Source: Verrucomicrobiota bacterium
Lineage (GTDB): Bacteria > Verrucomicrobiota > Verrucomicrobiia > Limisphaerales > JAHDYP01
Direction: 5' to 3'
Assembly: GCA_023383055.1 (NCBI GenBank)
Contig: JAHDYP010000001.1
Location: 48,354-112,353, forward strand
DNA length: 64,000 nucleotides
Part shown: one piece after another, positions 47,056 to 56,646 of the stretch
How the letters are laid out: every line of letters starts with the position of its first letter
How positions within the stretch are numbered: position 1 is the stretch's first letter
Notes under the pieces: generated by a model
Told to the model about the DNA's origin: nothing
The model's input: the letters and a program-made list of their open reading frames with translations, nothing else
Database searches by the model: none
Program-made: the position numbers and the translations under genes

Positions 47056-48021
47056 TCAACCCAGGAAACCCACGTTGCCGGTGCGAAACGCCCCGGACAT
47101 CGCCATCGGCACCTGGGCTTCCGCCTCGACCAGTCGGGCGCGCATCTCCGCCACGCGGGCGGTCATCTCCTGTTCGACCGCCACCGCGGCGGCGCGGCGG
47201 ATTTCGGCGTGGGCTTGAGCGATGAGTTTGTTGGCGTCCGCCTGCTCGGCCTGGAGTTTGGCTCCGACGTTCGTGCCGATATCCAGGTCGGCGATGTCGA
47301 GAGAGAGGATTTCGAAGGCGGTATTGGCGTCGAGCGACTTGTCGAGAACCGTCTGCGAAATGAGATTGGGGTTCTCGAGGATGTGCTTGTAGGAGGCCGA
47401 GGAACCGATGGTGCTGACGATGCCCTCGCCGACGCGCGCGATGATGGTCTCTTCCGTGGCTCCGCCCACAAAGCGATCCAGATTCGAGCGCACCGTCACC
47501 AGCGCCCTGGCCTTGACCACGATGCCGTCCTTGGCCACGCCGGCGATGGTGCTTTTGCCCCCGCGGAGATCCGGGCAGCCAATGACCCGGGGATTAATGG
47601 AGGTGCGGACCGCTTCGATCACGCTTTTGCCGGTGCCCTTGGTGGCCAGGTCGATGGCGCAGGCACGATCGAAGTCCAGGCGGATGTCGGCCTTGCGCGC
47701 GGCGATCAGCGCCAGCACCACCATCGGCACATTGCCCCCCGCGAGGTGATGCGTCGAAAGATCATCGATGGTGAGCGGCACCCCCGACCGCACCGCGGCG
47801 ATCCGGTTGTCGACGATCAAAGCCAGGGGGATGCGTCGAAGCCGCAACGCCACGAGCTCGGTGAAAGTGACTTTGGCGCCCGAGAACAGGGCGCGGAGGT
47901 AGATCATTGCGAAGTGGACGAGGAGAATGCCCAAGGTGAGCAGCACTACGGCGAGCAGGGCGAGCAGCACCCAGCCCCAGGGGAGTCCGGTGACGCTCAT
48001 TTGAGCAAGCATCGAGTTCAT
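47056..48021 (-). CDS. floA: Flotillin-like protein FloA
   Basis: 321 residues. A short outer part, one membrane helix ([19 protein letters not shown]) and the highly conserved FloA body: [75 protein letters not shown] and [20 protein letters not shown]. FloA scaffolds membrane microdomains that help assemble signalling and transport complexes. Usually a NfeD-type protease gene is adjacent; none is present on either side here. Start at ATG 48021; ATG 48012 is also possible. Confidence 0.93.
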   Translation of the reverse strand: MNSMLAQMSVTGLPWGWVLLALLAVVLLTLGILLVHFAMIYLRALFSGAKVTFTELVALRLRRIPLALIVDNRIAAVRSGVPLTIDDLSTHHLAGGNVPMVVLALIAARKADIRLDFDRACAIDLATKGTGKSVIEAVRTSINPRVIGCPDLRGGKSTIAGVAKDGIVVKARALVTVRSNLDRFVGGATEETIIARVGEGIVSTIGSSASYKHILENPNLISQTVLDKSLDANTAFEILSLDIADLDIGTNVGAKLQAEQADANKLIAQAHAEIRRAAAVAVEQEMTARVAEMRARLVEAEAQVPMAMSGAFRTGNVGFLG

Positions 48022-48347
48022 CAGTATGTGGGGCCGGCCAGGCGCAAGAGCGCGTGAATCCCGGCCATAACCTCGGACCCTGACAGACGGACCGGTCCCT
48101 GGCTATAGGGTATTCACCCCAGTGAAAACCCGCGTCGGCTCCGGTTGAAATGCCGTCTCATGAGTCCAGAGGGACCCGCGGAGACGATTTCCACCTGATT
48201 TCGAAAGAGCACGACGAGCTCAGCCAGGCCGTGCTGCGATAGTCGAGCTGCGGATTTCTCGTCACCAAGGTCGCACTTTGCACGCTTCGGTTTGACACTC
48301 TGGATCTGCATTGTTGCTGCGCGGGGTGTGGGTGTCACGGTGAACAT
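48022..48347. other. Intergenic stretch with a doubtful small ORF
   Basis: A minus-strand frame from 48311 to 48114 (MQIQSVKPKRAKCDLGDEKS) encodes 65 residues with no family match. It lies just downstream of the RHS remnant and the small membrane ORF on the same strand, so it could be a leftover accessory gene. Nothing else was seen. Confidence 0.35.
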
Positions 48348-48355
48348 TCAAGTGC

Positions 48356-48559
48356 TCACATGGTGAACACGCTTGCCATGATGTAAACGGCCATACAACA
48401 GAAGAGGAACCAGAACAGGGTCACGACGACGACGATGCCTGCATACCAGGCAACCACAAACATCTTCATGCGCTGTGGCAAAGTCATCGCTATGCCAATG
48501 GCCAGAGCGAGGACACAGTGCACCCACACCCAACGGTAGGAATTCGCAAACGACTCCAT
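48356..48559 (-). CDS. Small two-helix membrane protein next to RHS remnant
   Basis: 67 residues starting MESFANSYRWVWVHCVLALA, with two hydrophobic helices (WVHCVLALAIGIAMTL and IVVVVTLFWFLFCCMAVYI) and a short basic loop between (PQRMKMF). It begins right after the point where RHS similarity ends and on the same strand, in the place where RHS toxins have their immunity gene. It may be a surviving immunity protein or a fragment of the toxin tip, but no family could be recognised. Confidence 0.5.
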   Translation of the reverse strand: MESFANSYRWVWVHCVLALAIGIAMTLPQRMKMFVVAWYAGIVVVVTLFWFLFCCMAVYIMASVFTM

Positions 48560-48566
48560 GATTCCA

Positions 48567-50251
48567 GCCGGCGTCCATGAACCTCGGCTTGCCGAAGCTC
48601 TCGTACCCGTAGCGTTCCTGGACCGCCCCCGAAGCGTTCGTGACCGCCGTCAGGTGCATCGCGTCGTGGACCGCATACAACCGCTCGGCACCCCGGTCGC
48701 GCAGGACTAGGTCGTCGATGTGCCGGATGCCCCAGACGAACTGCCGGTCCAGCGTTCCGCCAACCCGCTCTTCGAGCACCTGCCAGCCCAGCGAGTAATA
48801 ATAATCCCGCGTGCTGGCTCCGATCACCTTCTTGGTCCGCCGGTAAAACCCGTCATACGCATACGCCGCCACCGTGGTGGTCGGATTGCCGCTCCCGTCG
48901 GTTTCCTTGACCTCGACCAACCGGTTCCAGGCGTCCCAGATGCACGCATACCGGTTGGCCGGGGACGACGATTTCGGGATCCGTGTCATGTTCCCCAGGG
49001 CATCGTGGACCACCGCTCCCCACACCTGGATCGTCGCGATCTCGTTGGCCAGGTTATGCGTCCGGTTCTGGTTCAAGTCCCACGTCCCGTCCCCGTTGTC
49101 GTCCTGCTTGAAGTTGGCCCAGTTGCCGGTCTGATCGAACGTCCAGGCTTGCCCGAACACTTTGCTCGTGATGTTACCGCCACTCAACGTCCCCCGATCC
49201 AGCGTGCTCACCTGCCAGAGCCCGTCATACGCATACTTCTCGTTCAGTTTCAATCCCGTTCCGGGTAATCGACCACCACCGGCCGGTCCAGACCCAGGTA
49301 GCTGTAGTCGGCCACCACCACCGCGCCCGACTGGGTGAACCGTAACTGTTTGACCCGGCTCAGCACGTCGTTCTGATCGGCGGTGCCGTACAGCGGTTCG
49401 AGGAACTTGGTCGTCGTCGGATACACGATCTTTTTCAATCGCACGTGATTGGCCGATCCGTTCTCGTATTCATAGGCGACCCGCGGGCTCGAGGCGTCCG
49501 CGACCCCGGCGTGCGCCTGCCGGTCCTGCGTGATCTGTCCAAACTCGTTGTACACCAGTTCCAAGTCGTTGACCACACTGCCGCTGCCCACTGCCGCGTT
49601 GTTCCAACTCGTGAGCTTCGCCAGCCCGTGCACTCCGTAGGTGGCGGTCAAACGCCGCACCGCCCCGTCCACCCCGCTGGCCAGCGTCGTCACTCGGTCA
49701 TGTTCCAGCCGGCCCAGCTTGTCGTATTGCAGGGTGTGCACCGTCGTCGCCTGGTCCAAAAACTCCCGCGGCTCCCATTGCCGGTTCCACTTCAAATACA
49801 CCCGGTCGCTCGCCCCGGTCGAGTCGGGATAAATCTTCTGCCGGACCAGCGCGTTGCTGGCCACGTCCGAGTCTGTCAACGTCGTCCCGTAAATTCATTC
49901 GGTCACCTGGTCCCCGGGAGTGGTGCTCTTGGCCCGCAGCTTCTTGAGATTGCCGTCGGCCGTATACTCGAACTCGGTCGTCTTGTTCTTGTCCGGCCCG
50001 CTCTGGCCCGAGAGATAATTGTCGATCCGCTGGGTCGCCACCCCCAATTCCTGGTTCCAGGTGTAACGCGTCACGATCCCGCGCTCGTCCTGCACCTGCG
50101 TCAGACAGTCTTCCTGCATGCTTACGCGCGCCTCGGCCCCGGGCGGCCCGAAACATACCCGCCACCCACGCTCACCCTTCCAGACTCCTACCCGTTGCTC
50201 CAGCGACGCCATGGTCTCTTCGTTTTTTAGTGTCGCCGCCCCTCCAAGCAC
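48567..50251 (-). pseudogene. RHS/YD-repeat protein gene remnant
   Basis: YD repeats are clear, e.g. EFEYTADGNLKKLRAKST, VHTLQYDKLGRLEHDR, VYNEFGQITQDRQAHAG and AYAYDGFYRRTKKVIGAST. The frame is broken by TGA at 49895-49897 inside VTE-stop-IYGTTLTDSDVASN (relatives have an aromatic residue there), by a frameshift near 49250 (YPERD, then KLNEKYAYDGLWQV in another frame), and the 3' end stops at FGKPRFMDAG near 48567, where intact RHS proteins continue to the RHS core end and toxin tip. The 5' part is missing too. RHS proteins export polymorphic toxins or build surface shells; this copy is dead. Confidence 0.85.
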
Positions 50252-50600
50252 AACGACCCCTTTACCTGTACATACGGAGCCAACCGGTGAGATCTTTCAA
50301 AAATCTTTTCGCTATCGGGATTGGCCTCTACCCCAACCGCTAGCAACAATCCGTGAAAGGGTCAGGAAATCCGCCTTTACGCCCCGGGAGCGAAGCAAAG
50401 CCTCCAGGATATCCTGCACGCGATGCGCGGCAAAGAGGCGATCCTCAGCGCCTCCAATTTGCTTTGAATTCGCGAGCACGGCGCGGGCGGCCACCCCGCA
50501 CCTCGACGGCGCATACGACGTCCAAGCACCGGCCGCGAACGAATGTCGGAATAATCTTTGCCGAAACGCACGAAGTGAACGCATAATAGTCCGGTTGGGC
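50252..50600. other. Intergenic stretch before the glycoside hydrolase
   Basis: No gene could be supported. A short minus-strand stretch at about 50312-50470 reads RVQDILEALLRSRGVKADFL without a start codon or family match and might be an eroded gene. The right end must hold the promoter of the hydrolase gene. Confidence 0.35.
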
Positions 50601-52757
50601 ATGATCAATCCGGGCTTAAAAAATCCTGCCATGCGCTCCCCAAAAATACAGTTCGCCTTTACTCGCCACCTGTTCCTTCTCCCTGTCCTCAGCGCGTTGG
50701 CCCTCGGGGCAACCGCAGACCGTCCGCTGCTCGATTTCGCGGACCCGGAGGTCCTGCGGCACGCGCAGTTCTCCGATGCCACCGCGCGTTTGGTCGCCCT
50801 TGACCAACGCACCGGCATGCGGGTGGAGACCGGCCAGACCGCGACGTGGCCCGGTGTCACCCTGCGTTTCGCGTCGCCGTTGGATCTCTCCGCCTATGAT
50901 CACGTGCAGTTGGTCGCCCGCAATACCGGCTCCGAAACCATCACGTTGCACCTCCGGGTCGACAACCCCGGCGCCGATGGCCGCGTGCATTGCCGCACCG
51001 GCTCGAGCCAACTGCCTCCGGGCGGCACCGGCCGGCTCCGGGTCGAGCTGCGGCGGACTTCGGACGACACGCTCGACGGTCGTCTCTTCGGCCTGCGTGG
51101 ATATCCCGTCAAGCGCGGTGGCAACGATACCCTCGATCCCAGGCAAGTAACCCAGGTCGTGGTGTTCCTCCACGAACCGAAGGCAGCCCGCCAGTTCGAC
51201 CTGCTTGAACTGCAGGCGGCCGGCGAATACACCCCGCCCACCGCTTGGACGAGCGATGCCGATCCTTACTTCCCGCTCATCGACACCTTGGGCCAGTACC
51301 GTCACAAGGACTGGCCCGGCAAAGCCAAGTCGGTCGAGGACCTGGCCCGGCGCCGCGAAGCCGAGTCCAGACAACTCGAGCGAGACCGCGGCCCGAGCGG
51401 CTGGAACCGGTTCGGCGGCTGGGCAGACGGCCCCCAACTTGAAGCCACCGGGTTCTTCCGTGTGCAGCAGCACCAGGGCAAATGGTGGTTCGTCGACCCG
51501 GAAGGCCGGCTCTTCTGGTCGCACGGCATCGACTGCGTCCGCATGCTCGACGTCACCCCCATCGAAGAACGCGACGCCTGGTTCGAAGATTTCCCCGGTG
51601 CCCATCCTGAATTCGCCGAGTTCATTGCCCCCTCGGCCTACGCGCTCAAAGGTCATTACGCCGGTCGCTCGCCCCGCAGCTTTTCGTTCGCGGGAGCAAA
51701 CCTCCGGCGCAAGTACGGTCCCGACTGGAAACAATCCTATCCGGAGACCATTCACCGGCGGCTGCGCGCCTGGGGCCTCAATACCATCGCCAATTGGTCG
51801 GATCGGGGCGTGGCCCTGATGCGCCGGACCCCGTACACCGACAGCATCGGTTCGCAGAGCGCTCGCCGGGTCGAGGGGAGCGAAGGTTATTGGGGCAAGT
51901 TCCCGGACGTGTTCGATCCGGCATTTCGCGAGGGACTGCGTCGACAGATGGCGGGACGCAAAGGCGGGAGCGCGGGCGATCCCTGGTGCCTCGGTTATTT
52001 CTCGGACAACGAAATGTCCTGGGGCGATGAGACTTCGCTTGCCCTGGCCGTGCTGACCTCGCCGTCAAACCAACCGGCCAAGTCCGAGTTCCGCGCCCGC
52101 CTCGAAGCGAAGTACGGTGATATCGCCCGGCTCAACCAGGTCTGGCACACCGATTACCCGGATTGGGATGCCTTCCTTGCCCGCACGAACCTGCCCGCCC
52201 TCGAATTTGCCGGAGCCGACCTGCGCGACTTTTATACCGGTATCGCCGAACAGTACTTCCGCACCGTCCGCGAGGCCATTCGCGAGGTCGCACCCCAACA
52301 GCTCTATCTCGGCTGTCGGTTTGCCTGGGCCAACGCCCGCGCCGCCGCCGCCGCTGCCAAATACTGCGACGTGGTCAGCTACAACCTCTATCAACGCGGC
52401 GTGGCGGACGTCCGGCCGCCCGGAGCCGGCGATGGGCCGCTGTTGATTGGCGAATTCCACTTCGGCGCGCTCGACCGCGGCCTGTTCCACACCGGGCTGG
52501 TGCCGGTTGGCAACCAGTCGGCCCGCGCCCAGGCCTACCGGGATTATGTCCGCGGCGCGCTCGCCCACCCCCAAATCGTCGGCACCCACTGGTTCCAGTA
52601 CCAGGACGAGCCCACCACCGGCCGGGTCTACGACGAGGAAAACTATCAGATCGGGTTCGTCGACATCGCCGACACCCCTTATCCCGAAACGATCGAGGCC
52701 AGCCGCCAGGTCGGCGACGAACTCTATCGCCGTCGTGCGGCAGCCGGCCAGCCGTGA
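50601..52757 (+). CDS. Agarase-like exported glycoside hydrolase
   Basis: 718 residues from ATG 50601 (ATG 50631 also possible); both lead into a signal peptide (HLFLLPVLSALALGATA). Residues about 20-220 form a beta-sandwich (VQLVARNTGSETITLHLRVD). The rest is a TIM barrel: KWWFVDPEGRLFWSHGID, LRAWGLNTIANWSD, the acid/base Glu in CLGYFSDNEMSWG (about 470) and the nucleophile Glu in LLIGEFHFGALDRGLFH (about 617), and THWFQYQDEPTTGR. This is the layout of proteins annotated as beta-agarases of the GH50/clan GH-A type in Planctomycetota and Verrucomicrobiota. The true substrate may be another galactan. The next two genes, same strand, encode sugar-handling enzymes. Confidence 0.82.
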   Translation: MINPGLKNPAMRSPKIQFAFTRHLFLLPVLSALALGATADRPLLDFADPEVLRHAQFSDATARLVALDQRTGMRVETGQTATWPGVTLRFASPLDLSAYDHVQLVARNTGSETITLHLRVDNPGADGRVHCRTGSSQLPPGGTGRLRVELRRTSDDTLDGRLFGLRGYPVKRGGNDTLDPRQVTQVVVFLHEPKAARQFDLLELQAAGEYTPPTAWTSDADPYFPLIDTLGQYRHKDWPGKAKSVEDLARRREAESRQLERDRGPSGWNRFGGWADGPQLEATGFFRVQQHQGKWWFVDPEGRLFWSHGIDCVRMLDVTPIEERDAWFEDFPGAHPEFAEFIAPSAYALKGHYAGRSPRSFSFAGANLRRKYGPDWKQSYPETIHRRLRAWGLNTIANWSDRGVALMRRTPYTDSIGSQSARRVEGSEGYWGKFPDVFDPAFREGLRRQMAGRKGGSAGDPWCLGYFSDNEMSWGDETSLALAVLTSPSNQPAKSEFRARLEAKYGDIARLNQVWHTDYPDWDAFLARTNLPALEFAGADLRDFYTGIAEQYFRTVREAIREVAPQQLYLGCRFAWANARAAAAAAKYCDVVSYNLYQRGVADVRPPGAGDGPLLIGEFHFGALDRGLFHTGLVPVGNQSARAQAYRDYVRGALAHPQIVGTHWFQYQDEPTTGRVYDEENYQIGFVDIADTPYPETIEASRQVGDELYRRRAAAGQP

Positions 52758-52821
52758 CCCGGCTTGGCCGGGTTCGCCCTCGTGATTTACACTCCCGCGG
52801 TTTCCCATTACGATACGCATC

Positions 52822-53874
52822 ATGGAACCTGACCCCAACCGACCCGCTACCGGTCGATCCTCGAACTCCGCGCCTGCCGGCATCTCGCGCCGCGCCGCGC
52901 TGAAGCAGACCCTCGCCGCCACCGGCCTCAGCGCTCTGGCGTTCGAGCCGGCCCAGGCTGCAGAAGCGGCGCGGACGCCCGACGCCCGGCGCGGTTCCCC
53001 CCGGCGTTACGCCATGCAGAAGTCGATCAATCTCTGGGCGTTTCCCTATCCCCAACGCATGTCGCTGGAGGAATGCCTTCAGCTCGCCAAAGACGCCGGC
53101 TTCGACGGCATCGAGCTCAACTACGATCTCGAGAACGATCTCTCCCCGAAGGCCGGCACCGGCGATTACCACGCCATCCGCCGCATGGCCGACCGCGTTG
53201 GCATCCAGATCAGCGGGCTCTGTTCTTTCCTCTTCTGGCCGTATCCCCTCACCAGTAACGACCCGGTCAAACGCGAACGCGGCCTCGAACTCGCCGGCAA
53301 GATCGCCCGGGCCGCCCATGATCTCGGCGTCGAAAATGTCCTGGTCGTGCCGGGCGCCGTGCATATCCCGTGGCGCGACGACCATGAACCCGTCCCCAAC
53401 GACGTCTGCGACCGCCGGGCTCGCGAAGCGGTCGGCAAACTCGTGGGCGCGGCCGAAAGACTGAAGGTCTACCTCAACATCGAGAACATCTTCTTCAACG
53501 GTTACCTGATGACACCCATGGAAATGAACGCGTTCGTCGATGGCTTCGGCAGCCCTCATGTCCGCGTTCATTTCGACACCGGCAACATCTCGATGTTCCA
53601 ATACCCCGAACACTGGATTGCCGTCCTCGGCGACCGCACGCGCAACGTGCACCTCAAAGAGTTCACCAAGAAAGGCACCGACTTCTCGCTGGAGACTTTC
53701 CGTCCGCTTCTCGACGGCACCACCAACTGGCCTGCCGTAACCGACGCCCTCGACCAGGTCGGTTACCGCGGTTTCCTCACCTTCGAGTACTTCCACCCTT
53801 ACGCGCACTACCCTGAGGCCCTGATCTACCAAACCTCCGATTCCCTCGATCGCATTCTCGGCCGCAAGTCTTGA
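52822..53874 (+). CDS. Sugar phosphate isomerase/epimerase-like TIM-barrel protein
   Basis: 350 residues. A Tat-like signal lies at the N-terminus (SRRAALKQTLAATGLSALAF). The barrel follows: LAKDAGFDGIELNYDLEN, VGIQISGLCSFLF, LGVENVLVVPGAVHIPW, LKVYLNIENIFFNGYLM (metal Glu), VRVHFDTGNISMFQY (metal Asp, His) and FLTFEYFHPY (Glu). These are the AP endonuclease family 2 fold metal ligands, as in hydroxypyruvate isomerase, tagatose/psicose epimerase and 3-keto-sugar enzymes. The following gene is a Tat-exported oxidoreductase, a common pair for oxidising and then rearranging a sugar in the periplasm. Confidence 0.87.
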   Translation: MEPDPNRPATGRSSNSAPAGISRRAALKQTLAATGLSALAFEPAQAAEAARTPDARRGSPRRYAMQKSINLWAFPYPQRMSLEECLQLAKDAGFDGIELNYDLENDLSPKAGTGDYHAIRRMADRVGIQISGLCSFLFWPYPLTSNDPVKRERGLELAGKIARAAHDLGVENVLVVPGAVHIPWRDDHEPVPNDVCDRRAREAVGKLVGAAERLKVYLNIENIFFNGYLMTPMEMNAFVDGFGSPHVRVHFDTGNISMFQYPEHWIAVLGDRTRNVHLKEFTKKGTDFSLETFRPLLDGTTNWPAVTDALDQVGYRGFLTFEYFHPYAHYPEALIYQTSDSLDRILGRKS

Positions 53875-53925
53875 CCCGGTGGTTCCGCCCTTGACGGGCT
53901 GCCGCAGTCGGAGTAGCAGCGAGAC

Positions 53926-55119
53926 ATGCATCCAAGCACTACCCGACGTCAATTCCTCGCCACCACCGCGGGCGCGACCGCGGTCACGCTGCTGAAACCG
54001 GCACTGGCCTTCGGCGCTCAAGCCAATTCGAAGATCTCGCTGGGGGTCATCGGGTGTGGAGGTCGAGGTGCCTGGATCGCCAGGCTTTTTGCCGAGAGCG
54101 GCCTCTACCAGGTGACGGCTTGTTCGGACTATTTCCAGGATCGGATCGAGGCCGTGGGCGAGGCGCACGGCATTCCGGCGTCGCGGCGTTATGCCGGATT
54201 GAACGGCTACCGCGGACTTCTGGAATCGGACGTGGATGCGGTCGTCATCGAAACCCCGCCGTACTTTCACCCCGAGCAGGCGATGGCCGCGGTCGAGGCC
54301 GGCAAGCATGTCTTTCTCGCCAAACCGATCGCGGTGGATGTGCCCGGGTGCCTCACCATTGCCGAGGCCGGCAGGAAAGCCGCCGCGAAGAACCTGGTCT
54401 TTCTCGTCGATTTTCAGACCCGCGCCAACGAGTATTATCGCGAAGCGCTCCGACGTGTGCGGCAGGGCGACCTCGGCCGGATCGTGATGGCTGAGGCGTT
54501 CTATCCATGGTCGGGGGGCGGACGTGGCGCGCCCCCGGCGACCGCGGAGGAACAGTTGCGGCAATGGTATTACGTGTTGCCGTTGTCAGGCGATTTCATT
54601 GTCGAACAAGCCATCCACGCGCTGGACGTGGCGACCTGGATCCTGGACGCCGATCCCGTCAAGGCCGTCGGTTTGGGCGGACGCGCCATGCGCCCAAAGA
54701 ACAGCATCTTCGATCACTTCGCCCTGACCTACACCTTTCCAGACGAGGTCCCGCTGGCTTTTACCTGTGTCCAGGCCATCCCCGCGTTCAAGGACGAGAT
54801 CCGCTGTCGCGCCTACGGCACGGAGGGGTACATCGACACCGATTACTTCGGCAGCGTCTGGATCCGCGGCAATGAACCCTACAAAGGCGGCAGCACCGGC
54901 AACCTGTACACCGAGGGTGCCGAGGTCAACATCCGCGAATTTCACCAGGCCGTCACCCAACGCCATTACGCCAACCCCACCGTGGCACCCAGCGTCCGCG
55001 CCAACCTCACCGCCGTTCTCGGCCGCGAAGCCGGTTACCGCCGGCGCGAAGTCACCCTCGCCGAACTGGTGAAGGAGAACCGCCGGCTCGAGTTTGACGT
55101 GCGGGGACTGAAGGGCTGA
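53926..55119 (+). CDS. Tat-exported Gfo/Idh/MocA family oxidoreductase
   Basis: 397 residues. Twin-arginine signal TRRQFLATTAGATAVTLLKP. Rossmann start LGVIGCGGRGAWIARLFAES, then KHVFLAKPIAVDVPG, where the usual EKP reads AKP with the Lys kept. The C-terminal domain includes EQAIHALDVATWILDADPV with the likely catalytic His. It lies 51 bases after the isomerase gene. A different subfamily from the 3013-4365 enzyme, with little direct similarity beyond the common fold. Confidence 0.9.
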   Translation: MHPSTTRRQFLATTAGATAVTLLKPALAFGAQANSKISLGVIGCGGRGAWIARLFAESGLYQVTACSDYFQDRIEAVGEAHGIPASRRYAGLNGYRGLLESDVDAVVIETPPYFHPEQAMAAVEAGKHVFLAKPIAVDVPGCLTIAEAGRKAAAKNLVFLVDFQTRANEYYREALRRVRQGDLGRIVMAEAFYPWSGGGRGAPPATAEEQLRQWYYVLPLSGDFIVEQAIHALDVATWILDADPVKAVGLGGRAMRPKNSIFDHFALTYTFPDEVPLAFTCVQAIPAFKDEIRCRAYGTEGYIDTDYFGSVWIRGNEPYKGGSTGNLYTEGAEVNIREFHQAVTQRHYANPTVAPSVRANLTAVLGREAGYRRREVTLAELVKENRRLEFDVRGLKG

Positions 55120-55127
55120 GGCGCAGC

Positions 55128-56615
55128 TCAGCCGGAAGTTTCGCGAGCCGCCCGTTCGGTCCGGCTGGCAATCCGCCCGGTTAACCCGCTGAAGATCAGC
55201 GCGTGGATCGGGTAGAGCAGATACCAATACGCCAGCCCAAACAACCCGCGCGGAGCGAAGAATGCCGTTTGTGACAGCCGCGAAGTCGCGGCGTCGACCG
55301 GCTCGACCTCGAACTCCAGCCAGGCCCGGCCCGGCACCTTCATTTCGGCGCGCAGCCGGAGCCGCCGGTCGGGTTCCACGGCTTCCACGCGCCAGAAATC
55401 GATGGCGTCTCCCACGCGCGCGTTCGCCGGGTCGCGCCGGCCCCGGCGAAGCCCGACGCCGCCCAGCAGGCGGTCGATGAAGCCGCGCGCGGCCCAGGCC
55501 CAATCCATGCAGAGCCAGCCGGTCTTGCCACCCAACCGGATGAAGGTGCGGTAGACGGCGGCGGCGGGAGCGCGCACCAGGCGCTGTCGGCGTTCGAGGA
55601 TGATGCCTTCCTGCGTGGTGAACAGGACCGGGGCGACGTCTCCCTGGCTACTGGACAAGGCATCGCTCCAGGCGGTTTCGACGCGGCCGGTTTCGAGAAC
55701 GGCTAGCGCCAGGCGCACCGCGGCAGCGTAATCGAGTGGCTGGATCTGCGGGAAAAGCCGACGGGCGAGGTCGTCCCGCACAATCACGTCGTTGCGCAAT
55801 CCCTGAATGAGCGGACGCGCGATGACCGCCGGCACGGGCGTGACCAGATGCACCCAGTAGGAGGAAAGCCGCGGGGTGAGCACCGGCACGGGCACCAGCC
55901 ACCGTTTCAAGCCCCGCGCCCGCGCGTAGCCGCGCAGGAGATCGCCGTAGGTCAGGACATCCGCCCCGCCGATCTCGATGATCCGGCCGGTGCTGGCCGG
56001 TGTTTGCAGGGCGGCGACCAGGTATTCGAGCACGTCGCGGATGGCGATGGGTTGAGCCCGGGTGTAGAGCCAGCGCGGGCAGATCATGACCGGCAGCCGC
56101 TCCGTCAGGTACCGGATGATCTCGAACGACAGGCTCCCGGAGCCGACAATCACGGGAGCGCGGAACTCGGTCACCGGCACACCGCTTTCCCGCAGCACGA
56201 CCCCGGTCGTCTGTCGCGAACGAAGGTGTTCGGACAACGCGGTGTCCGGATCGCCCAGGCCGCCAAGGTAGAGCATACGCCGCACGCCGGCCGCCCGGGC
56301 TGCGGTCGCGAAATTCCGCGCTGCCAGCACGTCGCGCTCTTCGAAGTCATGTCCCGCCGCCATGCTGTGGACCAGGTAAAACGCGAACTCCACACCCTGC
56401 ATGGCCGCCGGCAAGGTCTCGGCGCGCAGGCAATCCCCCGCCACCACCTCGACCTGGCCGAGCCAGGGCCGCCCCTGGAGTCGCGACGGGTCGCGGGCCA
56501 GGCAACGGACCCGGTAGCCGGATTCGAGCAACCGCGGCACCAACCGGCCGCCAATATAGCCGGTCGCGCCGGTGACCAGCACCGTCTTGGTTGCGGTCAG
56601 GGGATCTGTTTGCAT
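55128..56615 (-). CDS. NAD(P)-binding SDR with C-terminal DUF2867
   Basis: 495 residues from ATG 56615; the upstream extension overlaps the ligase gene and is not gene-like. The N-terminal half is an extended/atypical SDR: VLVTGATGYIGGRLVPRLLE (glycine motif), CLRAETLPAAMQGVEFAFYL, VRRMLYLGGLGDP. The C-terminal half is DUF2867 (LGGKTGWLCMDWAWAARGFI, LSQTAFFAPRGLFGLAYWYL, YPIHALIFSGL), ending near a hydrophobic, possibly membrane-associated segment. The reaction is unknown. It is last in a leftward run of DNA repair genes, 31 bases after the ligase stop. Confidence 0.85.
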   Translation of the reverse strand: MQTDPLTATKTVLVTGATGYIGGRLVPRLLESGYRVRCLARDPSRLQGRPWLGQVEVVAGDCLRAETLPAAMQGVEFAFYLVHSMAAGHDFEERDVLAARNFATAARAAGVRRMLYLGGLGDPDTALSEHLRSRQTTGVVLRESGVPVTEFRAPVIVGSGSLSFEIIRYLTERLPVMICPRWLYTRAQPIAIRDVLEYLVAALQTPASTGRIIEIGGADVLTYGDLLRGYARARGLKRWLVPVPVLTPRLSSYWVHLVTPVPAVIARPLIQGLRNDVIVRDDLARRLFPQIQPLDYAAAVRLALAVLETGRVETAWSDALSSSQGDVAPVLFTTQEGIILERRQRLVRAPAAAVYRTFIRLGGKTGWLCMDWAWAARGFIDRLLGGVGLRRGRRDPANARVGDAIDFWRVEAVEPDRRLRLRAEMKVPGRAWLEFEVEPVDAATSRLSQTAFFAPRGLFGLAYWYLLYPIHALIFSGLTGRIASRTERAARETSG

Positions 56616-56646
56616 CGGCACGAACCTGCAGCAAGAACCACCGAAG

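Noticed and set aside
50118..50600. N-terminal extension of the glycoside hydrolase frame
   Set aside because: It would place 161 residues of low-quality sequence in front of a good signal peptide and overlap the RHS remnant.
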